DNA of 13,424 nucleotides from Cymbomonas tetramitiformis (Eukaryota; Chlorophyta; Pyramimonadophyceae; Pyramimonadales; Pyramimonadaceae): assembly GCA_001247695.2 (NCBI GenBank), contig LGRX02013699.1:1-13424 (forward strand). Reading direction: 5' to 3'. Numbering within the stretch: position 1 is the first letter of the stretch; every line of letters begins with the position of its first letter. Made by a program: the position numbers and the translations under genes. Positions 1 through 7,887 of the stretch are shown here, piece after piece. The notes under the pieces were generated by a model. The model did not search any database. It saw nothing but the letters and a program-made list of their open reading frames with translations, and was not told where the DNA came from.

Positions 1-992
1 TTTTGGAGACTCCGGTCGATGTCTAGAAGAGATGCCAGGGCCTAGCACACAACGTACTAGTACGCATTCACAAGTAGCATACCATGGATTCTCCCAACGG
101 GCACCCTTGTACCGAGTATCGCTCGGTGATGATGTACAACGATGTTGTGGACTACGAGACCCATTTTTGGGGACCCCGGTCGATGTCCAAGGTGCATATT
201 CGAGTTATGAAGAGATGCCATGGCCTAGCAGACAGCGTACTAGTACGCATACACAAGTAGCATACCATGGATTCTCCCAATGGTCACCCGTGTACCGAGT
301 ATCGCTCGGAGATGATGTATAACGATGTTGTGGACTACGAGACCAATTTTTGGAGACTCCGGTCGATGTCTAAGGTGCATATTGGAGCTTTGAAGAGATG
401 CCAGGGCCTAGCAGACAGCGTACTAGTACGCATTCACAAGTAGCATACCATGGATTCTCCCAACGGGCACCCTTGTACCGAGTATCGCTCGGTGATGATG
501 TACAACGATGTTGTGGACTACGAGACCCATTTTTGGGGACCCTGGTCGATGTCCAAGGTGCATATTCGAGTTATGAAGAGATGCCAGTGCCTAGCAGACA
601 GCGTACTAGTACGCATACACAAGTAGCATACCATGGATTCTCCCAATGGTCACCCGTGTACCGAGTATCGCTCGGTGATGATGTACAACGATGTTGTGGA
701 CTACGAGACCAATTTTTGGAGACTCCGGTCGATGTCTAAGGTGCATATTGGAGCTTTGAAGAGATGCCAGGGCCTAGCACACAGCGTACTAGTACGCATT
801 CACAAGTAGCATACCATGGATTCTCCCAACGGGCACCCTTGTACCGAGTATCGCTCGGTGATGATGTACAACGATGTTGTGGACTACGAGACCCATTTTT
901 GGGGACCCCGGTCGATGTCCAAGGTGCATATTCGAGTTATGAAGAGATGCCAGTGCCTAGCAGACAGCGTACTAGTACGCATACACAAGTAG
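1..992. repeat. 183-bp tandem repeat in a 366-bp higher-order array
   Basis: Five complete 183-bp monomers follow head to tail, with landmark ATGs at 84, 267, 450, 633 and 816, after a partial monomer at 1-83. Alternate monomers are more alike than neighbours. Type A (84, 450, 816) reads 'ttttggggacc' and 'attcgagttatg'. Type B (267, 633) reads 'ttttggagact' and 'attggagctttg'. The higher-order period is therefore 366 bp. The first partial copy lacks 19 bases present in the other B copies, after 'gtcta' near base 25. The array ends abruptly after the TAG at 990-992. The period is in the usual satellite range, but the array could also be the repetitive leader of the retroelement to its right. 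Confidence 0.95.
84..992 (+). other. five tandem 58-codon ORFs, one per repeat monomer
   Basis: Each full monomer contains an ORF that starts at ATG in the context CATACCATGG and ends at TAG after 58 codons: 84-260, 267-443, 450-626, 633-809 and 816-992. The predicted peptide begins MDSPNGHPCTEY and ends LVRIHK. Only six bases (CATACC) separate each TAG from the next ATG. Between type A and B copies several changes are silent in this frame (AAC/AAT, GGG/GGT, CCT/CCG, TCC/TCT, ATA/ATT), while others change residues, so the selection signal is only suggestive. A competing frame with longer runs is broken by TAA in some copies. I recognise no family. These may be chance ORFs kept because 183 is a multiple of three. 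Confidence 0.3.
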
Positions 993-1194
993 CAAAGGCA
1001 ATTGACAACTGCCTTATATCACACGCTTCCTTGAGGGGGGAAGAAGGTGGATATATATATATACTTACCCCATTATTATGTACGAATGTACTATATGTAT
1101 GTAAACATACCGATATACCATATATAACATATAAATCACACACACTCAGTTAGACAATTAGCTGAAGGTATTTTGGTGTTGTGTTTTGTTTTAG
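993..1194 (+). other. AT-rich leader upstream of gag
   Basis: No gene is visible. The stretch holds a short inverted repeat (AAGGCA at 995-1000 with TGCCTT at 1010-1015), a (TA)n run near 1052-1064 that could serve as a TATA-like element, and several short TATAC/GTATA palindromic bits. It ends in a T-rich tract with TTTTAG directly before the gag ATG (1189-1194), which looks like a 3' splice acceptor. No tRNA-like primer binding site or LTR terminus could be identified. Confidence 0.4.
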
Positions 1195-2247
1195 ATGGTT
1201 ACAATCGAAGAGGAAGAGCATGAGATTCCTGATATTAACCCAGATCATTCTACATGGTTTTTCGACATCCTCGGTTCATACGATGCATACAGTCGGTTTA
1301 AAATCCCGAAGTGGATCGCTGGTTATGCCGATACACTAACCAGATATGACCACATAGGCTACTATGACAACATCAGTCGCATGAAGCCAGATATGAGCCG
1401 ATATAAGGATCCTGCCAATGAGCCTCAGGCACCAGAAACCGAGTACACTGAAGACAGTCCTCCGATGGTTTTTGTAGATCCAGATGCAGATTCAGTCCCA
1501 GCACCAGCTCCACCTAGTTTGGTCCCAAAGGTGAAAATGACACCACCTAGGGAATTCAAATCAGGACAGGACGCAGAGGTCTGGTTGGACACGGTGGACA
1601 GATATTTCCAGTTCACTTATCCAGGTGCCAATGATAAGGACTTGATCACAGTGTTTCTGACTCTCATACAGAATAACGATAGACACTATTTTCAGGTCTT
1701 GGCAAAACAACCATATACCACCTATGAGATGGTCAGACAGACATTCCTCAGACAATTTGGTAATCCTCATAAGAGATCAGTAGCCAAGAAACACCTTATG
1801 GCACTGACTCAAGGAACCCAAACCTTTGCAGATTATTTGCGCACATTTACATCACTGGCTTCTCTAGCAGCAGTTGATTTGAATGATGTGCTAATAAAGG
1901 ACAGATTCGTCACCAGTATGGATCCAGATCTCCGCAGACAGTTCCAACTCAGATTCCTGACAGAAGAGCAGAGGAACAATCTGTCGTGGCAAGAAACCAC
2001 ACAGATATTGCTTGATTTGAACTACGTCATTCACTCAAAGCAATCAGAAACCCTTCATTATCGGGGTCAGAAGGAGCAGTCATCTGGAGGTCCAGCCAAG
2101 AAGGAAAAGGACAGAGGACGTGGCCAGAAGCCATATGACAGATTCAACAGAAATCGGAATCAGAATCAGAATGGCAGCCAATCAGAATCGGAACAAGGGA
2201 AAAGGTGGAAAAGGCAAGGGAAAAGGAAAAGGAAAATCACAGAATGA
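1195..2247 (+). CDS. Ty3/gypsy-type retrotransposon Gag polyprotein, pol-less
   Basis: The 350-residue reading frame has an acidic N-terminus, a Pro-rich linker (about residues 75-110) and then a typical Retrotrans_gag capsid domain at about residues 113-275. Visible hallmarks are an 'EVWLDTVDRYF' start, a 'TYEMVRQTFLRQF' helix, a 'QGTQTFADYLRTF' helix and an 'RFVTSMDPDLRRQFQ' segment. A basic, Asn/Gln/Lys-rich tail follows. In this family Gag forms the cytoplasmic virus-like particle that packages element RNA. The frame stops at 2247, just before a CCHC knuckle that sits one frame over. A T-rich acceptor-like TTTTAG abuts the ATG, so an upstream non-coding exon is possible. No protease, RT, RNase H or integrase is found downstream, so the copy is truncated, non-autonomous, or a Gag-only element. 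Confidence 0.85.
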   Translation: MVTIEEEEHEIPDINPDHSTWFFDILGSYDAYSRFKIPKWIAGYADTLTRYDHIGYYDNISRMKPDMSRYKDPANEPQAPETEYTEDSPPMVFVDPDADSVPAPAPPSLVPKVKMTPPREFKSGQDAEVWLDTVDRYFQFTYPGANDKDLITVFLTLIQNNDRHYFQVLAKQPYTTYEMVRQTFLRQFGNPHKRSVAKKHLMALTQGTQTFADYLRTFTSLASLAAVDLNDVLIKDRFVTSMDPDLRRQFQLRFLTEEQRNNLSWQETTQILLDLNYVIHSKQSETLHYRGQKEQSSGGPAKKEKDRGRGQKPYDRFNRNRNQNQNGSQSESEQGKRWKRQGKRKRKITE

Positions 2248-2425
2248 TAAGACTTGCAATCGTTGTGGTCGTGTTGGTCACATCGAGAAGGATTGTTTTG
2301 CCACCAGGACCAATGATGGAAAGGAGATCAAGGGTAAGTCACGGGGAAGCCGATTTCCCCCACTGTATGGGGGCCTGCTTCTCCTTGCGTCACCCCTCAC
2401 TGTGGGTGGCATGTGTCACCCGTGA
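2168..2425 (+). pseudogene. Gag C-terminal CCHC zinc knuckle, out of frame with capsid ORF
   Basis: This frame gives a Gly/Lys repeat tract followed by CNRCGRVGHIEKDC, a perfect CX2CX4HX4C retroviral-type zinc knuckle (about 2254-2295), the nucleic-acid-binding end expected of the preceding Gag. It is shifted by one base from the capsid frame. The AATCAG/AATCGG codon pattern before and after about 2170-2185 is the same but offset, which points to a one-base indel (or a +1 recoding site) there. After the knuckle the frame runs about 40 codons into sequence of no recognisable domain and stops at 2423-2425. A GTAAGT lies at 2334-2339, so the true 3' end of the exon may be there. Confidence 0.7.
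2333..2339 (+). promoter_or_regulatory. consensus 5' splice site after the zinc knuckle
   Basis: G|GTAAGT follows 'atcaag' about 12 codons after the knuckle, matching the eukaryotic donor consensus. If used, it would splice Gag to a downstream exon. I could not identify a matching acceptor that opens a recognisable pol or other frame in the next 1.3 kb, so use of the site is speculative. Confidence 0.3.
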
Positions 2426-3198
2426 CCGTGTCCCCGTCACGTTAGCCTTCTCTATTTAGACAGTCCGTATGTCTGTCTCTCCAGTTTATGCTATCACATT
2501 CCGAGCACCCGTCACTGTGTGTTTTCTGACTGCTTTGTATATATATACACCTTATATATATACACCGATATCACCGTTTCTATCAGGTTATCGACCCACA
2601 TCACGCTTGGTGGTGTTCGGTTTGGCTTGACTCGCTTTGGCTTTCCGCCAGTTCTACAATTCCCTTTACTTCCTTCGGACTTTCATCGGTTTGAGTGCCA
2701 CCGCCTCATCCAACTTCCTTGTCCAACTTCACGTGGTTCCTACCGTCTGTGACTGGTTTTACGTGATCTCCCTCGGCCAAACTTCCTTATTTACTTCCTT
2801 CATTCTGGCCGCCTACTTCCTTCCACCAACGCTCTGGCCAGCAGCGCCTCTGCTGCCGGAAAACTGGCTTACCTTACGGCATTTTTGACGTGACCGCCGT
2901 GTTCCTCGTCAAAAACTGACCCAATTTGACCCCTACATCGTCCGATTCCGTTAATTTTACAAGAAGTTACGTTATCACCATTAACCCAAACGTCCACTCG
3001 ACTTTCTGACCAGCAGCACCCCTTCTGGCGGGAATACGGGTTACCGTACGACGTTTTTGACATTACCCCCGTTTTCCTCGTCAAATTTCACCCCAATTTG
3101 ACTTCTCCATCGCTTGATTTGGTTAATTTTTCGAGGAGTTACCTTTCACCCACGAAACCCTATCGACGCGCCTTCCAGATTTTGCAGACGCAGAGATC
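2340..3198. other. C/T-rich non-coding region downstream of gag
   Basis: I find no convincing gene. The plus strand is rich in CTTCC/CCAAC runs (about 2600-2830), includes two close copies of a TATATATATACACC microsatellite block (about 2537-2565), and contains the diverged direct repeat annotated separately. Short ORFs here lack domains and overlap one another in several frames. This is where pol would be in a complete Ty3/gypsy element, and it is absent. Confidence 0.5.
2835..3152 (+). repeat. diverged direct repeat, two 146-bp copies 172 bp apart
   Basis: Copy one (2835-2980) and copy two (3007-3152) align without gaps at an offset of 172 bp. Shared landmarks are the CCAGCAG start, 'tttttgac', 'ttcctcgtcaaa', 'ccaatttgac', 'ggttaattttt'-like and 'gagttac'-like blocks, with an estimated three quarters of positions matching by eye. 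It looks like an old tandem duplication or part of a degraded element end. No third copy was obvious upstream. Confidence 0.7.
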
Positions 3199-3729
3199 AT
3201 GGCCTCGCTACGCCAGCGTGCGCGCATGGCCGCAGTTCGGTCTGCACTGGACTTGCTTCGACGACAGCATCTTCCCTTTGGCTGTGGTCTGGTGGTGCCT
3301 GGTGGTGCTTACACACCAAGCACCAAACTCGAGTCCATCGCGTTCGCCATCAACAACGAGTGCTTTGACTCCTTCGACTTCGTCCCTCCACTCCCTTCGC
3401 CCTCGCCTTGCACCCCACCTGTTCACCATCTAGTGGTGTGTGGTGATGTTGCCACGCCCACTTCGCCCCTCACCATCGTTCCTTTCGAGCCATTCCCAAT
3501 GCGCTCAATCGCGCCCCCTTACCGCATTTTTCACCTTCCACCTCCCCAACCCCTTCTCATCGACGCATTCGCTCTGGTGGTGCCAGGCTACTTTTGGCTT
3601 TGGCACCGCACAGGAAACGATGGAATCGCCGGAATGAGACTGGCCCCAGTCTCATTCCAGTCTCATTTTTCTGGGGTCATTTTTTTTTGTGGAATTTACA
3701 CACATTTGATGCACTTAAACAAAAAATAA
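3199..3729 (+). CDS. weak hypothetical ORF running into an AT-rich segment
   Basis: The ATG sits in a good context (atcATGG). The first 145 or so codons have frequent C or G at third positions, for example in the INNECFDSFDFV stretch, unlike the AT-rich DNA that follows. The peptide is Pro-rich in its middle and repeats a short LVVPG motif (about residues 31 and 140). No domain is recognised. From about 3631 the frame enters an inverted repeat and AT-rich DNA, so the C-terminus is probably not genuine. It may be an exon, a truncated gene or chance. Confidence 0.25.
   Translation: MASLRQRARMAAVRSALDLLRRQHLPFGCGLVVPGGAYTPSTKLESIAFAINNECFDSFDFVPPLPSPSPCTPPVHHLVVCGDVATPTSPLTIVPFEPFPMRSIAPPYRIFHLPPPQPLLIDAFALVVPGYFWLWHRTGNDGIAGMRLAPVSFQSHFSGVIFFCGIYTHLMHLNKK
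3631..3658. repeat. perfect 13-bp inverted repeat
   Basis: GGAATGAGACTGG at 3631-3643 is followed by CC and then its exact reverse complement, CCAGTCTCATTCC, at 3646-3658. A further partial copy (CCAGTCTCATTTTT) follows at once. It lies where composition changes from GC-balanced to strongly AT-rich, as expected for the end of a small transposon, but no matching opposite end was confirmed. Confidence 0.85.
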
Positions 3730-4369
3730 CATTCTCGAATGCAAATTTTGAGAAATTTGATGTTTTTTGACGATTTAGTGTGTTTTTCTGCCACGCGAAC
3801 TCAGAAAAATCACCAAAAATACGATTCTCGACGAAAAATCCCCAAAACTTTTTCAAGTATGTATTTCCAATATACTTTACATATGCTTGATGCATAACAA
3901 TAAGAACTCCTTGGAAAACAACGGATTTTTTCAATTTCGACCACCCTAAGATGGGGAAATATCATTACGGGGCCAGTCGTATGGGAAATAACCCTGGAAA
4001 TTGGGTGGTGAACTATATTGCAGGAGTTTAAAGCACAGTTGTTACGTTATTTTGATGGGTTTGAACTTGGTTACAAGTCCACAATCGCAAGTTGCACACA
4101 GGAATAGTTGGATGCATAATTTTGGTGACCGTTTTGGTCATTTTACCCCTCAAACCCTGAAAACCCTGAGCGCTGGAATTGTCCATGTGAAGTTAAGCAA
4201 CATACTCAAGAGTTACACGGCGCGTTGTCACCGTTTCGAGTTTGTATTTCCTTATATCATACAAAGAAACCGCTCTAGCGAGCTGGGATTGAAACAGTAT
4301 ACACATGGTAGGAAGATCTGTAAAAAGAAGGACGCCATGTTCAGGGTAAACAAACTTGTAAAACAGATT
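3659..4369. other. AT-rich non-coding segment and gene-free spacer
   Basis: From 3659 to about 3960 the DNA is strongly A/T-rich with many T or A runs and no coding signature. The motif 'actggcccc' near 3639 has an inverted counterpart, 'ggggccagt', near 3970, which could mark the two ends of a roughly 350-bp MITE-like insertion. From 4000 to 4369 an open frame exists on the plus strand, but it has no recognisable domain and overlaps the 3' end of the minus-strand gene, so I treat this as its 3' flank. Confidence 0.4.
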
Positions 4370-7300
4370 CTACTCAGAGAACAGGTTGTCGGCAATAGTC
4401 TTTAAAAGCTCTTCCTTTTCAGGACCTGAAGGCATACCGCCCTCGGGCGGACAGATGCGCTCATCCCAGCAAGTCAGCATTTCCGCAGGGTTGAAGGGAT
4501 GCCACGCCCTGTGCCGAACTCCTCCGCGCCTGAAAGCGTCTGCTGCGATAAACAGCAAGTCCGTGTTCTTGAAAGTACGCAGCTTGCGCTTGGAGGCCGG
4601 CGTAAGGTTCGCAGCGCGTGGAATCCAGAACTGCCAGTGTACCAAACGTTTCTCCAAATCCAAGTCCAAGACCTCAACATAGTGCATGGGAAGTGAAACC
4701 TTCCCACGTGCAAGTGGAACCGTAAACCAGCACTCGTCGGCGGGGTTGTTTTCACCTGCAGCGGTGACAGCAAACGTTTTTGGAACTGCAGTTATCATTT
4801 CGAAGGTGTAGTCTGCCGGGAGGAAACGAGCCACAGCACGTTGCGCCAACGGCATGTCGTCCTCGTCTGATGAGTCCGACTTCACAGAAACTGCTGGAGC
4901 AGTTACGGGCCTTGCTGCTCGCTGAAGTAAAGGCATGTCGTCATACGAGTCCGACTCACTCTTCTCGGGCGATTCCTGAAATAGACAGCGGCCATTGTTG
5001 GCAGAACGTGTCCTGGCCTTCCGTTGAGGAGGGGAAAGGTGGGAGACGCTGTCGTAGGGGGAGAACCTCGTGGTCGTTTAGGATCACCTGCTTCCGCCTG
5101 CCCAACTTTGCGAGTCTTGACACTGTCTTGGACAGGGGAGGAAGGAGGGGACGATGGGTATACACGCTTAATGCCAGCGGCAGCATTAGCGCGCATGCCG
5201 GCACCTCTCCCAACTGCAGCTTGACTGTTGGGGACAGTTGATCTCCCCCCACGTCCTTTGCCACGACCTTTCCTTGCACCTGCTTCAGCAACTGTGCTTG
5301 AGACTGTCTGGGGCCAGCTGATCTCCCCACGTCCTTTGCCCGACCTTCCCTGCACCTGCTTCCAGCAACTGCAGCTTGACTGTCGGGGCCAGTTGTTCTC
5401 CCCCCACGTCCCTTGCCTCGACCTTCACCTCCGTTGTCGTCGGAAACCGGTCTCGCGCTTCCTGCATTTGAACGCTGACCGCGACGCCCCTTTTCCTGAT
5501 GTTCCTTGCGCGCTGCGGCGGTCGCATTGAACAAACGTGTGGCCAACTCTGCAGCCAGCCCCGCACCGTCGAGCCCCATATGCTGCAACACCGCCTTAAG
5601 CTCGCCCTTATTGTACCTGAATAATAAGGAACAGAATGAGGAACGCTTTGGTCAGTCAATGGGCAGCGTGCTTGATGGCGGTTCATATCATGTACTAATT
5701 AAAGGAAGTGACTATTGTAGAACTCACCAGAAAGAAATATCTTCAACTCGACGTGCTTCTTGCTCACATCTTTTCGTTATTTTGGGAATGTCCACTGGCA
5801 GATCCTTGACCATCACATTTCTGCCGTCTGCAATGGTCTCCAACTCTGGTTGAGGTTCAGTTGTTGCGGGGTCGGACGCCTCGGTCGTGTTCTGGTGCCA
5901 AGCGTTGCTCAGCAGCAACTTCAAGTCCAAGGGTTGCTGCTGATCAAACTTCGGGCCCTTCCAGGTGTCGTAGTCGGAAGCTTTCTGTGGTAAAGGAAAA
6001 TACCCACATAGATGTTCTTGTTGCTCATGAGAGATACGGTCGACACCATGATCACATAGCCGCTGAAACGCATTCAGCGTGGCTGCCTCCTCCTTCGCTG
6101 GAAGCGGCTGCACTTCCTGCAAGGGTGGAGAGCTGTCAATGTCGGGATAGCTGTTCATTACTTCCAGACCTTTGGTCAAGTCCTCATCTACGCCTTTGGG
6201 AAGACATGGCTTAATATGGTCCCCCCCTTTGTACTTCATGCGAACTACGCCATGCTCGTCCTTTTGGAATTCCACGTAATGCACGTCGCGCACCATACCT
6301 CCATATCCCGTGAGGTTCCAGTTCAGATGCGGCTTCAACCACTTTTTGAAGTCCAGCTGCTGACCCTGAACTTGTACCAGCTTCAAGAACTTATTTACCG
6401 GCCACGATACAAGCCAGTTGATATAGTCTTCGAGTAAGACGAGCCATCGGCCTGCTTTTGTAGCATCCTTACCGAATATGTACATCTTCATCAAACCAAA
6501 CCAGCCATCAACATCGTTGTGGGTGTGTCCAACCATCAGGCGATGCAACACGAGGTTGTGGTAGATGCCATAATGAACCAGCAGGGCGCAAAAGCCGAAC
6601 GTGTAGCGATTCCAGTTTTCAGAGCCTCCGTCAACTTGAAGATGCAACGTCTTCCTGAAGAACCGTTTGCCACTATGCCCAAAAGCCAGGAGCACAAGCA
6701 GGTTGGTAAAGGAAGTCAGCATCATGTTCGCGCCTTTGGGTTGGCTCCAAGGAAAACTCAGATTGAAGAGCAACATGCAACCATGGAATATAGTGAGCTG
6801 CAGATGCAAGTTGAAGAAATTCTGTTTCTTCTCGTTGATGTGTTTCACTTGATGAGGGGCGTGAGGCACCACGGTATTCTTGTTTGCCGCCCCGTCAAGG
6901 GCGATGGAGTCGATCTCCCCAAGAGGATCAGCGCTTTCTCTCAGACTGCGTGCGTCGTAGCAGTTGCGTTGATACTTGTGCGTCGCGCTGTGTGATTCCT
7001 TCAGGTTAGTCAACTCCTTCCAAGCGTCATGGTCTGGGTCGGAAGCCTGCAACTTAGCCCAACGCGCGTCAAGGTTGTCGCAGATCGAACACATGCCTGA
7101 CACTTCGACCTTCTTCCGAATACGGATTTTCAATTCGTTCTTGACCAAGTGCCTGCAGTATTTCCGGAAGGTCTTATTCACGACAAGGACCGGTTCCGCC
7201 ACCAGGCGTCGGTAATTAATATACTCGACGTCGTAATCCAGCGGCTTGATCTGTAGCGACCCATTGGTTGGCATGTCTTGTGGAAGACCTTTTAACATGT

Positions 7301-7772
7301 GAACCATAGCCCAGTCCTTAAAAGCGTCGTAACAAGGACCGAACGGCGTTTTGGGGATCTTTTTCTCTTGAAAAACCGTCGTCTTTGGAATCATGCCACC
7401 CACTGCTAGGGCAGCCTTCTGATACCGAAAGAATGTAGCACGTGGCAAGCCCCATAAGTTGCGGAAAGTGACAGCGCATACCCTCTTGTCACCGAACTTG
7501 AACGGGGTGCTGATACAAGGGATGCAACGCTCTCCTGTTTTAGAGTCCCGCACGACTGCATCAGCAATAGTGGAAGTCAGCACAGAAGTGAGCTCTCTCT
7601 GAGATAGAAGATTCTTATGATTATAGTTTCTTTCGTAGGAAGCGTACGCAAACTGACGATCGCATCTCTCAGAGCATCCGCATGAATATTCAGCCGAGCA
7701 AAACGTGGCGATATTGTTTCGCTGTTTTTTGTCAAGCTGCTTTCTGGAGGGTCTCTTTTTGCGGGACTCCAT
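4370..7772 (-). CDS. DUF7869-like transposase-type protein with SAP domain (3 exons)
   Basis: Proposed exons are 7772-5728, 5616-5088 and 4975-4370 (3180 nt, 1059 aa). Both introns are GT-AG and frame-consistent. Exon 1 has a Cys cluster (C25, C31, C33, C37), CxxC pairs at C83/C86 and C228/C231, then the DUF7869 signature: ALDGAANK (D293), LHLQVDGGSEN (D381, E385) and RLMVGHTHNDVDGWFG (H416-D422). This is an RNase-H-like acidic-residue pattern typical of transposase-derived proteins. The first splice joins FW to YNKGELKAVLQHMGLDG, completing a SAP motif (about 686-712), a helix-extension-helix that binds DNA. A Gly/Lys/Arg-rich repetitive linker and two 'DDMPL.QRA' acidic repeats precede an unrecognised C-terminal domain. 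The product is presumably nuclear. The start is uncertain because a CAG|GTAAGT lies just upstream of the ATG. A related host-domesticated protein remains possible. Confidence 0.8.
4976..5087 (-). other. intron 2 of the DUF7869-SAP gene (112 nt)
   Basis: The minus-strand donor is AAGCAG|GTGATC (intron begins at 5087) and the acceptor is GTCTATTTCAG|GAATCG (intron ends at 4976). Both sides are phase 0. The splice moves translation into the frame that encodes the C-terminal domain, and its length nearly equals that of intron 1. Confidence 0.7.
5617..5727 (-). other. intron 1 of the DUF7869-SAP gene (111 nt)
   Basis: On the minus strand the donor is CTG|GTGAGTT (intron begins at 5727) and the acceptor is TTATTATTCAG|GTAC (intron ends at 5617). 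Exon 1 ends two bases into a codon and exon 2 supplies the third, giving TGG. Unspliced, translation stops inside the intron at TGA (5726-5724). The join completes a SAP motif, which strongly supports the intron. Confidence 0.85.
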
Positions 7773-7793
7773 GTTTTGAGCAGAACAAAAAAT

Positions 7794-7800
7794 ACTTACC
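7794..7800 (-). promoter_or_regulatory. consensus 5' splice site upstream of the DUF7869 start codon
   Basis: ACTCAG|GTAAGT on the minus strand (exon end at 7800) is a perfect donor 22 nt before the ATG at 7772-7770. It suggests a non-coding or short coding exon in the array-proximal region, spliced into the DUF7869 frame. If so, the annotated ATG may be intronic. Candidate acceptors such as CCCTCCAG occur shortly inside the ORF. Confidence 0.4.
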
Positions 7801-7887
7801 TGAGTCGGGTAAACCGCTTTAGGTGTTTCTGTTTCGTGACATTGGTGACGAATTGTTCAGGAATTCTTTCAGGGCCCCAGAGCCCTT

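Noticed and set aside
32..1153. ORFs of 96, 113 and 129 aa (PSRQRTSTHTQVAYHGF repeats) in the satellite
   Set aside because: This frame is interrupted by TAA in some monomers, while the 58-codon frame is intact in all full copies.
993..1194. LTR terminus and primer binding site for the gag element
   Set aside because: No TG...CA long repeat or tRNA-complementary stretch could be seen in the window.
4001..4405. 134-aa plus-strand ORF
   Set aside because: It shows no domain or codon-bias signal and overlaps the 3' end of the minus-strand gene.
4370..4936. Independent gene starting at the ATG at 4936
   Set aside because: The frame is open upstream to an acceptor at 4976 and contains an earlier copy of its own acidic repeat, so it is better explained as exon 3.
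4903..5355. Separate minus-strand ORF with KRVYPSSPPSSP-type residues
   Set aside because: It lies in a third frame overlapping exon 2. The overlapping frame gives phase-matched splice sites on both sides, so this one is likely a shadow of the repetitive linker.
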